Assembly: GCF_024346715.1 (NCBI RefSeq)
Contig: NZ_AP024852.1
Span: 868,001-932,000, forward strand
Origin: Photobacterium swingsii
GTDB taxonomy: Bacteria; Pseudomonadota; Gammaproteobacteria; Enterobacterales; Vibrionaceae
Length of the DNA: 64,000 nucleotides
Direction of reading: 5' to 3'
A model generated the notes under the pieces. It made no database searches, was not told the DNA's origin, and saw nothing but the letters and a program-made list of their open reading frames with translations. Both the position numbers and the translations under genes were made by a program. Every line of letters starts with the position of its first letter. Within the stretch, counting starts at the first letter, position 1. Of this stretch, positions 17,280 to 27,094 are shown in pieces.

Positions 17280-17373
17280 CATTCCTTCTTCTTGTACTCT
17301 TTTGCGAACATCACGGCGAATATCGATAACCGATCGCACTCTCTTCTTTTCTATATCGACTATTAATTAAAAC

Positions 17374-17390
17374 TTGGCATCGTCTTTGCA
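17374..17390 (+). promoter_or_regulatory. Sigma-54 promoter of flgBCDE
   Basis: TTGGCATCGTCTTTGCA has the -24 GG and -12 GC exactly 10 bases apart, 30 bp upstream of the flgB start. FlrC is the expected activator by analogy with Vibrio cholerae. Confidence 0.88.
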
Positions 17391-17420
17391 TTTAACTTGT
17401 CAGGTTAATTGGAGGCAGCT

Positions 17421-17816
17421 ATGTCCATTTCTTTTGATAAAGCATTAGGTATTCACCAACATACGGTTGGCGTGCGTGCACAACGCGCAGAAACGCTAGC
17501 GAGTAACCTCGCCAATGCGAATACTCCAGGGTATAAAGCAAAGGATGTGGATTTCGATCGTGCGTTAAAAGCGGCAAAGTCTGGGGCAAGTATTGGCCTT
17601 AGCCGCACCAGTGATCGGCATATATCTGCCTCAACAAAATTGATGGGCGAACAAATGTACCGTGTACCAACTCAACCTGATACGGGTGATGGCAACACGG
17701 TTGATGCCCAACTAGAAAAAAGCTTGTTCATGCAGAACTCATTGGAATATCAAGCATCGCTAGATTTTCTTGGTTCTAAATTCCAGAACATGACGAAAGC
17801 ATTGAAAGGGGAGTAA
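17421..17816 (+). CDS. flgB: Flagellar basal-body rod protein FlgB
   Basis: 131 residues. Proximal rod subunit in the periplasm, exported by the flagellar type III apparatus. It carries the rod signature LASNLANANTPGYKAKDVDF near the N-terminus. The frame is open from a TTG at 17409, but the ATG at 17421 follows GGAGG with 5-base spacing and is chosen. First gene of flgBCDE behind a sigma-54 promoter; 3 bases separate it from flgC. Confidence 0.95.
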   Translation: MSISFDKALGIHQHTVGVRAQRAETLASNLANANTPGYKAKDVDFDRALKAAKSGASIGLSRTSDRHISASTKLMGEQMYRVPTQPDTGDGNTVDAQLEKSLFMQNSLEYQASLDFLGSKFQNMTKALKGE

Positions 17817-17819
17817 TAA

Positions 17820-18236
17820 ATGAGCCTATTTAACGTATTTAATGTGGCAGGTTCTGCCATGAGTGCTGAATCGGTTCGTTTGAATACCACTTCAAGTAAC
17901 CTGGCCAATGCTAACAGTGTCAGTAGTTCTGCAGAAGAAACGTACAAAGCTCGCCACCCAATTTTTGCGGCTGAACTGCAAAGTGCCAGCTATCGCCGTG
18001 AAGACAGTGTGCCAGTTCAAGTTAAAGGCATCGTTGAAAGCCAAAAGCCTTTACGTGCTGAATACAACCCAGCTCACCCAATGGCGAATGCTGAAGGTTA
18101 CATCTACAAGCCAAACGTTAATGTGATGGAAGAAATGGCCAATATGATTTCTGCATCGCGTTCCTATCAAAGTAATGTGCAAGTAGCAGATGCGAGTAAG
18201 CAAATGCTGATGAGCACATTACAGATGGGCAAATAG
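17820..18236 (+). CDS. flgC: Flagellar basal-body rod protein FlgC
   Basis: 138 residues, proximal rod subunit. The N-terminal rod motif TTSSNLANANSVS is followed by a C-terminal helix (VMEEMANMISASRSYQSNVQ) typical of rod and hook proteins, which forms a coiled coil with the N-terminus. Full length; start is immediately after flgB. Confidence 0.96.
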   Translation: MSLFNVFNVAGSAMSAESVRLNTTSSNLANANSVSSSAEETYKARHPIFAAELQSASYRREDSVPVQVKGIVESQKPLRAEYNPAHPMANAEGYIYKPNVNVMEEMANMISASRSYQSNVQVADASKQMLMSTLQMGK

Positions 18237-18252
18237 GTAAGGAGTTTCTGTG

Positions 18253-18969
18253 ATGACCGGTATTAATGGTGCAGGTGGCGCTTCCAACCTAACGTATCTT
18301 GATCAGCTTAAGTCGATGCAAGATAAAAAGGTACAAGAAGAACAGAAAACCACAGGTCAGAATGAGCTAAAGCAAGAAGACTTTTTGTCTTTGCTAACCA
18401 AGCAACTTGCACAGCAAGACCCATTTAAACCTGTGGGTAATGATCAAATGATTGCTCAAATGGCGTCGTTTGCAACGGTTGATGGTATCAGCCAAATGAA
18501 TGACCAGTTTGGTAGTTTGAATTCAGCAATGACATCGAGCCAAGCGCTACAAGCTTCATCGCTGGTCGGTCGTGATGTTTTGATTCCTAGTGCTACCGCA
18601 GTCAAAGGTATCGAAGGTGGTGTAGCTGGTATGGTGAAATTGCCGCAAGCACTCGATAACTTGATGGTACGCATCGAAAACGAACAAGGTCAATTAATTA
18701 AGACAATGGATCTTGGCGCAAAACCGCCAGGTGAACACCGTCTTGATTGGGACGGTATGGATGAAAACGGCAATCCATTGCCAGAAGGTCGATATCAAGT
18801 AAAAGCGGCAGGTCTAGTTGGCGGTGAAAACCGTGAATTCGACGTATCAACCTATGCAAACGTGAATAGCGTTTTGCTAGGCAATGGTGATGGCAATGTC
18901 ATGCTAAACCTTGCTGGTTTGGATTCACCATTCAAATTGGCTGAAGTTTTAGAAGTCGGTCAGGTTTAA
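18253..18969 (+). CDS. flgD: Flagellar hook capping protein FlgD
   Basis: 238 residues from the ATG at 18253 (a GTG at 18250 is in frame). It acts as the scaffold that caps the growing hook and is discarded later. The conserved N-terminal block DFLSLLTKQLAQQDPFKP is followed by QMIAQMASFATVDGI. The central part has the FLN-like segment HRLDWDGMDENGNPLPEGRY. It lies between flgC and flgE, as in other flg operons. Confidence 0.96.
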   Translation: MTGINGAGGASNLTYLDQLKSMQDKKVQEEQKTTGQNELKQEDFLSLLTKQLAQQDPFKPVGNDQMIAQMASFATVDGISQMNDQFGSLNSAMTSSQALQASSLVGRDVLIPSATAVKGIEGGVAGMVKLPQALDNLMVRIENEQGQLIKTMDLGAKPPGEHRLDWDGMDENGNPLPEGRYQVKAAGLVGGENREFDVSTYANVNSVLLGNGDGNVMLNLAGLDSPFKLAEVLEVGQV

Positions 18970-18997
18970 CAAGGTTTAGGTATTCGGAGAAAAGAAC

Positions 18998-20299
18998 ATG
19001 GGTTTTAACATTTCACTTAGTGGTATCGGGGCGTCACAAAAAGACCTTAATACCACCAGTAACAACATCGCGAACTCCAATACATATGGTTTTAAAGAGT
19101 CGCGTGCTGAGTTTGGTGATGTGTACTCATCGTCGATTTTTTCGAATGCAAAAACCACTACGGGTGGCGGTGTGCAGACATCTGTGGTTGCACAGCAATT
19201 CCACGAAGGTTCAAGCATCTACACCAATAATCCGTTAGATATGCGTATTTCAGGCAGTGGTTTCTTTGCCGTAGCAGATGATAGCCTACAGCCACAAAAT
19301 AATAGTTTAAGCCGTAACGGTGCATTCCACTTAAACAAAGACAACTACATGGTGAACTCAGAGAACCAGTACTTGTTAGGTTATAAAGTGGATGCAGAAA
19401 CTGACCAAGTGACATCGTACGAACCACAAGCTTTGAAAGTGCCTGATCAGTTTGGCCAGCCGCGCGCGTCAACCAATATTCAAGTCGGTGTTAACTTACC
19501 TGCTAATGCGGATGCGAAAGATGCTTCATTGTTCAATCACAATGATCCTGCAACGTACGACAAATCAACGTCGGTAACGATTTACGACTCACTGGGTCAA
19601 CCTTATAAGATGACCACCTATTACACCAAAGATAATACTGCGCCAAACCGTTGGGTATCTCATTATACGGTAACGGACAGTGAAGGTGAGAAGCCAGTGA
19701 ATGTGACCAATGGTGGTTCAACAAGTGCTACTGGTCATAAAGGTGTGGTGATGGACTTCAATTCTGACGGTTCAGTGAATACCATTAACGGTGGTAATCC
19801 TATCGTGACTGATAACTTTGCAACTGCTGGTATTCAGATGAACGGTGGTGATGATCAGCAAACCCTTACCTTTAATTACGATGAGCCGACTCAATACGCA
19901 GCGCCGTTTGAAGTTCGTCGTTTTAACGAAGATGGTGCTACCACAGGTTACTTAGCAAAAGTTGATATCGACCCTAAAGGTTCTATTGTTGCAACATACA
20001 GTAACGGTGAGAACGTAACATTAGGCCGTGTGGGTATGGTACGTGTACCGAATGAGCAAGGTCTGGTGTCTAAGGGCGGTACTCAGTGGGTTGCAAGCCA
20101 AGATTCAGGTGCTGCGATTTGGGGTGAAGCAACCCAAGGTGCATTCGGTGCGATTAAGAGCGGTACGCTTGAGCAATCAAACATCGACATGACGCAAGAG
20201 CTGGTTGACTTGATCACCGCGCAACGTAACTTCCAAGCAAACTCACGTGCGCTAGAAGTGGATAACCAGCTACAACAAACTATCCTACAAATCCGCTAA
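18998..20299 (+). CDS. flgE: Flagellar hook protein FlgE
   Basis: 433 residues. Main subunit of the flexible hook. The N-terminal motif TTSNNIANSNTYGFKESRAEF (in part) and the C-terminal helix LVDLITAQRNFQANSRALEV mark it as a rod/hook-family protein with a large central domain (about 75-380) exposed on the hook surface. Preceded by a good ribosome-binding site (GGAG). A terminator follows, closing flgBCDE. Confidence 0.97.
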   Translation: MGFNISLSGIGASQKDLNTTSNNIANSNTYGFKESRAEFGDVYSSSIFSNAKTTTGGGVQTSVVAQQFHEGSSIYTNNPLDMRISGSGFFAVADDSLQPQNNSLSRNGAFHLNKDNYMVNSENQYLLGYKVDAETDQVTSYEPQALKVPDQFGQPRASTNIQVGVNLPANADAKDASLFNHNDPATYDKSTSVTIYDSLGQPYKMTTYYTKDNTAPNRWVSHYTVTDSEGEKPVNVTNGGSTSATGHKGVVMDFNSDGSVNTINGGNPIVTDNFATAGIQMNGGDDQQTLTFNYDEPTQYAAPFEVRRFNEDGATTGYLAKVDIDPKGSIVATYSNGENVTLGRVGMVRVPNEQGLVSKGGTQWVASQDSGAAIWGEATQGAFGAIKSGTLEQSNIDMTQELVDLITAQRNFQANSRALEVDNQLQQTILQIR

Positions 20300-20354
20300 T
20301 GACGACGGGCTATCATAGTCCACTTTTATTCATCATTCGGATACTGCTTTATTG

Positions 20355-20387
20355 AATTTGCCGCTTTTACCTAAAGCGGCAAATTTT
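20355..20387 (+). terminator. Terminator after flgE
   Basis: AATTTGCCGCTTT (20355-20367) and AAAGCGGCAAATT (20373-20385) form a 13-bp perfect stem with a 5-base loop followed by a short T-run. Confidence 0.85.
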
Positions 20388-20474
20388 GTCATATCTTCTG
20401 TCATGAAATTGGCACTTTTCTGCTTATCTTTGCCTCCATCAATCTAACATTTTGATAAATAAGGCTATTAAATA

Positions 20475-20491
20475 ATGGCATATTTATTGCT
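20475..20491 (+). promoter_or_regulatory. Sigma-54 promoter of flgFGHIJ
   Basis: AATGGCATATTTATTGCTT (in part) has GG and GC 10 bases apart, 33 bp upstream of flgF. With the flgE terminator it makes flgF the head of a separate operon. Confidence 0.85.
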
Positions 20492-20523
20492 TTATCATCG
20501 TCATATGATGATGGGAGAGTAAT

Positions 20524-21273
20524 ATGGATCGCGCGCTATTTCTTGCCATGAGTGGGGCAAAGCAAGACATGCATGGTATGCAGCTGCATGCCAACAACCT
20601 TGCTAACGTAAAAACAACGGGTTTTCGTGCCGACCTTGAGCAAGCGCGTAGCATGCAAGCGTATGGCGAGGGTTTACCGAGCCGTGTTTTTGCGATGACT
20701 GAACGTCCAGGACAAGATTTCTCGCAAGGTGCCCTTATGACAACTGGCCGTGATTTGGACGTTGCTGTTCAAGATCAAGGTTGGTTAGCCGTGATGGATC
20801 CATCAGGACAAGAAGCCTACACGCGCGCAGGCCACCTAAAGATTGACCAAACGGGTATGTTACAAAACGCGAATGGCAACCTAATGATGGGTGAAAATGG
20901 CGGTCCAATCTTTGTTCCTCTCCCAATCAGCAAAATTGAAATTGGTACCGATGGCACTATCTCGGTATTGCCGCAAGGTGCGCCACCTGATGCGATGGAA
21001 GTGATCGATCGCTTGAAACTGGTTCGCCCTGCAAACAATGAACTTTACAAAGATGCGAATGGCTTATTTAAGTCGAAAACACCAGGTAAAACTTACGAAG
21101 CGGATGCTAACGTCAAAGTCCTAAAAGGGGCGTTGGAAGGCAGTAACGTCAATGCGGTAGGTGAAATGACCAGCATGATAGATCTACAGCGTCACTTTGA
21201 AATGCAAGTGAAACTGATGAAAACGGCGGAGCAGATGGACGAGGCCTCAAGCTCGTTACTGCGCATGAGCTAA
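20524..21273 (+). CDS. flgF: Flagellar basal-body rod protein FlgF
   Basis: 249 residues, minor proximal rod subunit. N-terminal rod motif LHANNLANVKTTGFRADLEQ and C-terminal helix MIDLQRHFEMQVKLMKTAE. Full length. First gene behind the second sigma-54 promoter of the flg region; 20 bases before flgG. Confidence 0.96.
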   Translation: MDRALFLAMSGAKQDMHGMQLHANNLANVKTTGFRADLEQARSMQAYGEGLPSRVFAMTERPGQDFSQGALMTTGRDLDVAVQDQGWLAVMDPSGQEAYTRAGHLKIDQTGMLQNANGNLMMGENGGPIFVPLPISKIEIGTDGTISVLPQGAPPDAMEVIDRLKLVRPANNELYKDANGLFKSKTPGKTYEADANVKVLKGALEGSNVNAVGEMTSMIDLQRHFEMQVKLMKTAEQMDEASSSLLRMS

Positions 21274-21293
21274 TAGGGTAAAAGGAAACTAAG

Positions 21294-22082
21294 ATGCATC
21301 CAGCACTATGGGTAAGTAAGACTGGCCTTGACGCTCAGCAAACCAATATCTCAACCATTTCGAATAACTTGGCGAATGCCTCGACCGTGGGTTTTAAAAA
21401 GAGCCGTGCGGTCTTTGAAGATTTGTTTTACCAAAATATTAACCAACCGGGTGGCCAATCGTCGCAAGACACACAATTGCCATCGGGTTTGATGCTAGGT
21501 GCGGGTTCAAAAGTTGTCGCTACGCAGAAAGTATTTACCCAAGGTAATACTCAAACTACCAATAACGCGATGGACATGATGATCGAAGGCGATGGCTTCT
21601 TCCAAATCATGCTACCTGACGGCAACATTGGTTATACCCGAAATGGTCAATTCACGATCAACAACGAAGGTCAATTGGTCACAACAGGCTCGGGCTATGT
21701 CCTTCAACCAGAAGTAGCAGTACCTGAAGATGCCGTGGGTATTACCGTGGGTACGGACGGTGAAGTGTCAGCGCGTATTCGTGGCCAGCAAGAAAACCAA
21801 GTGCTTGGTCAGATCACCACAGTCAACTTTATCAATCCAGGCGGTTTAGAGCCGATTGGTCAAAACCTCTTCTTACCAACAGGTGCAAGTGGCGATCCGC
21901 AAGAAGGCGTTCCTGGATTGAATGGTTTGGGTTCAATTCGTCAGTCGATGCTAGAAACATCGAACGTTAATGTGACCGAAGAACTGGTTAACATGATTGA
22001 AGCGCAACGTGTTTATGAAATGAACTCAAAAGTTATTTCAACCGTTGACCAAATGCTGAGCTACGTCAATCAGCAACTGTAA
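21294..22082 (+). CDS. flgG: Flagellar distal rod protein FlgG
   Basis: 262 residues, the usual FlgG length. Distal rod, the drive shaft passing through the L and P rings. Motifs: ISNNLANASTVGFKKSRAVF near the N-terminus and ELVNMIEAQRVYEMNSKVIS at the C-terminus. Preceded by AAAGGAAA as a ribosome-binding site. Confidence 0.97.
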   Translation: MHPALWVSKTGLDAQQTNISTISNNLANASTVGFKKSRAVFEDLFYQNINQPGGQSSQDTQLPSGLMLGAGSKVVATQKVFTQGNTQTTNNAMDMMIEGDGFFQIMLPDGNIGYTRNGQFTINNEGQLVTTGSGYVLQPEVAVPEDAVGITVGTDGEVSARIRGQQENQVLGQITTVNFINPGGLEPIGQNLFLPTGASGDPQEGVPGLNGLGSIRQSMLETSNVNVTEELVNMIEAQRVYEMNSKVISTVDQMLSYVNQQL

Positions 22083-22098
22083 GTAAGGTAAGGCTTTG

Positions 22099-22875
22099 AT
22101 GATGAAAAAATTCTTGTGTGGCTGTGTTTTTTTGACACTGACGGGTTGTGAAATGATGCCACCGCCTGATACAGGTAGTGATGTTGAGAAAGCGACGACG
22201 AACGTGGACGCTGTTGAAGGCTCGACACAAAAAGACTCCGATCTGGTGGATATGCTCCGTCGCCGTACCGATCCTCAAGCCGGTGATCCGGCGTGGGCAA
22301 GTATTCGCCCTCAGCCTAAGCCTGAACATTATGCAACATCGACAGGATCGTTATTCAGTCAAAGCCAAGTGCAAGATTTATACGATGACACCAAGCCCCG
22401 TGGGATTGGTGACATAGTGACAGTGCTATTAGAAGAGAAAACGCAAGCGAAAAAGAGTGCGAGTTCTGATCTCGATAAGAAAACCGACATGAGCATGGAT
22501 CCGATGGCGATCGGTGGTCAAAACCTGCAAATTGGTGGTCGTGAACTGTCTTATGAAGTGAAAAACCAAAACAAATTCGCAGGAACGACATCGGCTGATC
22601 AGAGCAACAGCATTAAAGGTGAAATCTCGGTTGAAGTCATTGACGTGCTAGCAAATGGCAACTTAATGGTGCGTGGTGAAAAGTGGTTAACCTTGAACAC
22701 GGGTGATGAATACATCCGCGTTAGCGGCACGATTCGCCCGGATGATATTTCACAAGAAAATACCGTCACATCAACACGCATTACCAATGCGCGTATCCAG
22801 TATTCAGGTACGGGTGATCGCCAAGATATTCAAGAACAAGGTTGGCTAGGCCGATTCTTTAACGTCACCTTATAA
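22099..22875 (+). CDS. flgH: Flagellar L-ring lipoprotein FlgH
   Basis: 258 residues. Outer-membrane ring subunit, a lipoprotein with lipobox LTGC (acylated Cys about residue 17). The core contains [19 protein letters not shown] and [27 protein letters not shown] FlgH motifs, ending FNVTL. The frame opens at a TTG (22096); the ATG at 22099 is preceded by AAGG at 5-base spacing. Confidence 0.96.
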   Translation: MMKKFLCGCVFLTLTGCEMMPPPDTGSDVEKATTNVDAVEGSTQKDSDLVDMLRRRTDPQAGDPAWASIRPQPKPEHYATSTGSLFSQSQVQDLYDDTKPRGIGDIVTVLLEEKTQAKKSASSDLDKKTDMSMDPMAIGGQNLQIGGRELSYEVKNQNKFAGTTSADQSNSIKGEISVEVIDVLANGNLMVRGEKWLTLNTGDEYIRVSGTIRPDDISQENTVTSTRITNARIQYSGTGDRQDIQEQGWLGRFFNVTL

Positions 22876-22901
22876 CTGTGGCATCTACCTGGAGCATGAA
22901 C

Positions 22902-23993
22902 GTGAACGTCCGTCTATTAATCGCTAGCTTGCTAATGTTACTCACTTTGCCAGCCAATGCTGCACGCATCAAAGATGTGTCGGAAGTTGCTGGGGTTCGT
23001 AGTAACCAATTAGTGGGCTATGGTCTGGTTGTCGGCTTGCCGGGAACGGGCGAAACCACACCGTTCACCGATCAAAGCTTCCGTGCCATGCTGCAAAATT
23101 TTGGTATTCAATTACCTGCTGGGCAAAAGCCGAAAACTAAAAACGTTGCTGCAGTCGCGGTGAATGCCACGCTCCCTGCATTTACTAAGCAAGGTCAGAG
23201 CATTGATATCACGGTTTCTTCAATCGGTTCAGCTAAGAGCTTGCGTGGCGGTACCTTGCTGCAAACCTTCCTCAAAGGTTTAGATGGCAAAGTCTATGCC
23301 GTTGCTCAAGGCAGCCTAGTGGTCAGTGGTTTTAGTGCCAGTGGTGCTGATGGTTCAAAGATTGTAGGTAATAACCCAACCGTTGGTCGTATTACTAATG
23401 GTGCGATGGTTGAACAAGAAGTTCCAAACCCCTTTGGCCGTGGTGACTTCCTAACGTTTAATTTGTTTGAATCTGATTTCACCACAGCGCAGCGCATGGC
23501 GGATACCGTGAATCAATTCTTAGGTCCAGATATGGCGGCAGCAATTGATGCGACATCGATTCGCGTTCGTGCGCCGCGTGATATCAGTCAACGGGTTGCT
23601 TTTTTATCAACGGTTGAAAATCTAGAGTTTGATCCTGCAGAAGGTGCAGCCAAAATTATTGTTAACTCGCGCACTGGCACCATAGTGGTTGGTCAGCATG
23701 TTAAGTTAAAGCCTGCTGCCATTACTCATGGTGGCATGACGGTCACTATTCGAGAGAATCCACAAGTGAGTCAGCCGAATGCTTTCTCAGGTGGTAACAC
23801 GGTTGTTGTGCCTAACTCTGAAGTGGAAGTTACAGAAGCTGATTCACGTATGTTTAAATTTGATCCGGGTGTGAGCTTGGATGATTTAGTCCGCGCGGTG
23901 AATCAAGTTGGGGCGGCGCCATCAGATTTGATGGCAATTTTGCAAGCGCTAAAACAAGCGGGTGCGATTGAAGGCCAGCTGATTATTATCTAA
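22902..23993 (+). CDS. flgI: Flagellar P-ring protein FlgI
   Basis: Periplasmic P-ring subunit with a Sec signal peptide ([16 protein letters not shown], cleavage before ARIKDV). Characteristic blocks are [24 protein letters not shown] (in part) and [20 protein letters not shown]. Three starts are possible: GTG 22878, ATG 22896 and GTG 22902. Only GTG 22902 has a well-spaced Shine-Dalgarno (GGAG, 7 bases), so it is used here. FlgA (14468) is its chaperone. Confidence 0.95.
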   Translation: MNVRLLIASLLMLLTLPANAARIKDVSEVAGVRSNQLVGYGLVVGLPGTGETTPFTDQSFRAMLQNFGIQLPAGQKPKTKNVAAVAVNATLPAFTKQGQSIDITVSSIGSAKSLRGGTLLQTFLKGLDGKVYAVAQGSLVVSGFSASGADGSKIVGNNPTVGRITNGAMVEQEVPNPFGRGDFLTFNLFESDFTTAQRMADTVNQFLGPDMAAAIDATSIRVRAPRDISQRVAFLSTVENLEFDPAEGAAKIIVNSRTGTIVVGQHVKLKPAAITHGGMTVTIRENPQVSQPNAFSGGNTVVVPNSEVEVTEADSRMFKFDPGVSLDDLVRAVNQVGAAPSDLMAILQALKQAGAIEGQLIII

Positions 23994-24055
23994 GGGTATC
24001 TCTGAGTCAGTTGAGAGAAGGCTAAACAGATAAAAGATTAAATTGAGACAAGATA

Positions 24056-25024
24056 ATGATTAAAAATGTAGATGCGGGATTTGTTCATGACCTATCAAGC
24101 CTAGATCGCTTACGGGCCGGGATCAAAGATGATGAGCAAGGATCGTTACGTGCCGCCGCAGTACAGTTTGAATCTATCTTTACTCAAATGTTATTTAAAT
24201 CCATGCGACAAGCCAATGAAGCATTTGAATCGGATTTAATGAGCAGCACTAACACCAAGTTCTTTGAGCAGATGCACGATGAACAAATGGCCAGTGAGCT
24301 AAGCAGTACTGGCTCATTAGGGTTGGCGGATTTGATCGTTAACCAATTAGGGGGCGAGCAAGAAAAACCACCTGAAGATGTGATCCGTAATGCGATCCAT
24401 GACTCGCCATTACGCTTACCTGTCGATAAAAACGGTAACAAGCCTGATCAAGCGATGGTTGATAAAGCCGCTGATGATGCAATTAAAGCGATGAAAGCAT
24501 CACAAGCGCAGCAATCGGCAGTTATGGCACCACCGTTAGCCAAAGCAAACCCCGAAAGTTTTGATAGCCCTGAAGAGTTTGTCAGTAAATTGCAGCCATA
24601 CGCAGAAAAAGCGGCCAACGCGTTAGGGACAGATCCTGCCGTTTTGATCGCTCAAGCTGCGCTCGAAACAGGCTGGGGTAAAAAAGTTATCAAGAATGCT
24701 GCGGGTTCAAGTAACAACTTATTTAATATCAAAGCGGATCCACGTTGGCAGGGCGGTAAAGTCGCCACTAATACCTTGGAGTTTCATAACGGGATCGCGG
24801 TACAAGAAAAAGCGGCCTTCCGTTCGTATAACGATTACCAAGATAGCTTTAATGATTATGTGCGGTTTTTAAACCAAAACCCACGCTATGAAAATGCCCT
24901 GAATTCACCGGAAGATCCCCGTCAGTTTATCCGTAATTTGCACAAAGCGGGCTACGCGACTGATCCGAATTACTCACAAAAAGTGATCAGCGTGATGGAT
25001 AAAGTCACCAGTATGATGAAGTAA
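24056..25024 (+). CDS. flgJ: Peptidoglycan hydrolase and rod-cap protein FlgJ (dual domain)
   Basis: 322 residues. The N-terminal half (about 1-110; SLRAAAVQFESIFTQMLFKSMRQ) is the rod-capping domain. The C-terminal half (about 180-320) is a glucosaminidase-type muramidase domain with AQAALETGWGKKVIKNA (catalytic Glu in ETGWG), YNDYQDSFNDYVRFL and KAGYATDPNYSQKV. It opens the peptidoglycan for the rod. The two-domain form is usual in gamma-proteobacteria. Last gene of flgFGHIJ. Confidence 0.96.
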   Translation: MIKNVDAGFVHDLSSLDRLRAGIKDDEQGSLRAAAVQFESIFTQMLFKSMRQANEAFESDLMSSTNTKFFEQMHDEQMASELSSTGSLGLADLIVNQLGGEQEKPPEDVIRNAIHDSPLRLPVDKNGNKPDQAMVDKAADDAIKAMKASQAQQSAVMAPPLAKANPESFDSPEEFVSKLQPYAEKAANALGTDPAVLIAQAALETGWGKKVIKNAAGSSNNLFNIKADPRWQGGKVATNTLEFHNGIAVQEKAAFRSYNDYQDSFNDYVRFLNQNPRYENALNSPEDPRQFIRNLHKAGYATDPNYSQKVISVMDKVTSMMK

Positions 25025-25058
25025 TACCACTCAACAAATGGGTTATCACTCATTTATC

Positions 25059-25086
25059 AAAAGCACCTAATCAGGGGGCTTTTTTG
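25059..25086 (+). terminator. Probable terminator after flgJ
   Basis: AAAAGC-A-CC ... GG-G-GCTTTT with one internal mismatch, followed by a T-run (25081-25085). It lies 34 bp past the flgJ stop. Confidence 0.7.
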
Positions 25087-25131
25087 TTTTCTAGCTGGTG
25101 TTGATTTATTTGTTCATTGGGAATTTTTCAG

Positions 25132-25148
25132 TTGGCGCGAATATTGCA
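25132..25148 (+). promoter_or_regulatory. Sigma-54 promoter of flgKL
   Basis: TTGGCGCGAATATTGCA has GG and GC 10 bases apart, 49 bp upstream of the flgK ATG. Confidence 0.85.
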
Positions 25149-25197
25149 TTTAAGTCAGCATTAATCATATTTGCATGAACAATTCACTGGAGGCGAG

Positions 25198-27081
25198 ATG
25201 GGGTTTGACCTACTCAATATGGGGTCGCAGGGCGTTTTAACTGCTCAGCGTCAACTCAACACCACTAGCCACAATATTAATAACGTTAATACTGAGGGCT
25301 ACAGCCGTCAGTCAGTTGTTCAAAGCACAAATGATCCTATTTGGTGGGGCGGCAACCAGTATGGCACAGGTGTACATGCGGCAGAAGTTCGCCGTGGTTA
25401 CGACCAATTTGCCACTAACGAATTAAACTTGACCACCACCAACCTCAATTATGCCAGCGAACGCGAAGGTCAGTTGGGTCGCTTGGATAATATGTTGGCG
25501 AACAGTGCCAAGAAAATCCCAGAAGACATGAACCAGTGGTACGACGCAATTAAAGGCATGGCCGATAGCCCTAGCGATATTGGTAGTCGGAAAGTTGTGT
25601 TAGAAAAAGCCAAACTTGTTGCAGCAGGCCTTAATGATAACCATAAAGTGTTGGCGCAGCAGCAGACAGAAACCAATGATATTTTGGCACGCACCCTTGA
25701 TCGCGTGAATGATATTGGCCGTGAGTTAGTCGATATTCATCAAGCAATCATCAAAACACCTACCGCGGGCTCTGATAATGATTTACTCGATCGCCACCAA
25801 GCCTTGATTAACGAGTTGTCTCAGTACACTAAAGTGACGGTGACGCGCAAGAATGATGAAACCTTTAATATCATGATTGGTAGCGGCCACACCTTGGTAT
25901 CGGGAACGGAATCGAGCCAACTGAAAATGGTGGACGGTAACCCCGATCCTCGTCAAACACAGTTAGCAATGGTGGAGGGTAAGTCGCTCAAAGTCATTCG
26001 TAATGATGATATTGGTGGTAAGTTAGCAGCACTGTTTCAGTTTCGTGATGAAACCTTAGCGCAAGCCATGGATGAGATGGGGCGTATCGCGATCGGTTTT
26101 TCTGATTCAATGAATGAACTGCAATCGCAAGGTTTAGATTTAAAAGGCCGCGTTGGTGAGAATATTTTCCACGATATCAACAGCCCTGAAACAGCGGCGG
26201 CTCGTGCATTGATCCCTAAAGGTTCAACGGCGGCTGTGAATGTTTATATTGATGATATTAAAGCGTTAAAGTCAGGTGAATATCAACTGAGCTTTGATGG
26301 TAGCCAACACAAATTAGTCTCACCAGATGGACAGAGTCAGACGGTGATGCCAAGTGGTACCCCGCCTAAGTTCAGTATTGATGGTTTAGAGATTGAAATT
26401 GCTGCGCCTATTGGTATTGGTGAGCCTATTCTTATTCGTCCAACGCGGACTTCTGCCAGTGAAATTCGCGTTACCATGGAAGACCCATCAAAATTGGCAG
26501 CACAGAGTTACATGAGCTCTGCCACTAAAGCGCACGGTACGGCTGATTTGCAAGTTTCGACACCAGGTGCCTTACGTGAATTCCAAGTTGCTATTTCGCC
26601 TGATGCGAGCCAGTTCGCTGTGCTTGATATGAAAGGACAAATTTTACAAGCGCCACAAGCGTATCCGCCAGCAGGGGATGTGACGGTAAATGGTACTAGC
26701 TTCAGTTTGACCAATGGGGCATTAGGTAACGATGTCTTTGCGGTTAACCTTAATGCTGCTGTTGGTGATAACGGCAACTTGATCAAAATGCAGGATGTGC
26801 AAACCGCGAAACTGATGAATGATGGCCGTTCGACAGTATTGGATGTCTACGAAGGGCTGAATACCGATATGGGTGTGCAAAAGGCATCAGCAAGCCGCTT
26901 ACGTGAAGTCGGCTTAGTGGAAAAAGAAGCGGCGGAAAGCCGAGTTGCTGAAATATCAGGGGTGAACCTTGATGAAGAAGCCGCCAATATGATGCGCTTC
27001 CAACAGTCTTATGCTGCGTCATCTCGAATTATGACGGTAGCAAATGAAACGTTTGAAACCTTGCTGAATGCATCTCGCTAG
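25198..27081 (+). CDS. flgK: Hook-filament junction protein 1 FlgK
   Basis: 627 residues. First hook-filament junction protein, exported with the help of FlgN. N-terminal motif TTSHNINNVNTEGYSRQSVV and C-terminal helix EEAANMMRFQQSYAASSRIM are typical. The frame opens at a TTG (25171), but ATG 25198 follows GGAGG and begins MGFDLLNMG, the expected FlgK start. First gene of flgKL. Confidence 0.96.
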   Translation: MGFDLLNMGSQGVLTAQRQLNTTSHNINNVNTEGYSRQSVVQSTNDPIWWGGNQYGTGVHAAEVRRGYDQFATNELNLTTTNLNYASEREGQLGRLDNMLANSAKKIPEDMNQWYDAIKGMADSPSDIGSRKVVLEKAKLVAAGLNDNHKVLAQQQTETNDILARTLDRVNDIGRELVDIHQAIIKTPTAGSDNDLLDRHQALINELSQYTKVTVTRKNDETFNIMIGSGHTLVSGTESSQLKMVDGNPDPRQTQLAMVEGKSLKVIRNDDIGGKLAALFQFRDETLAQAMDEMGRIAIGFSDSMNELQSQGLDLKGRVGENIFHDINSPETAAARALIPKGSTAAVNVYIDDIKALKSGEYQLSFDGSQHKLVSPDGQSQTVMPSGTPPKFSIDGLEIEIAAPIGIGEPILIRPTRTSASEIRVTMEDPSKLAAQSYMSSATKAHGTADLQVSTPGALREFQVAISPDASQFAVLDMKGQILQAPQAYPPAGDVTVNGTSFSLTNGALGNDVFAVNLNAAVGDNGNLIKMQDVQTAKLMNDGRSTVLDVYEGLNTDMGVQKASASRLREVGLVEKEAAESRVAEISGVNLDEEAANMMRFQQSYAASSRIMTVANETFETLLNASR

Positions 27082-27094
27082 GGAGTAACTTGAT

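Noticed and set aside
20408..20425. TTGGCACTTTTCTGCTT as a sigma-54 promoter upstream of flgF
   Set aside because: GG and GC are 9 bases apart, not 10, and a correctly spaced element exists at 20475-20491.
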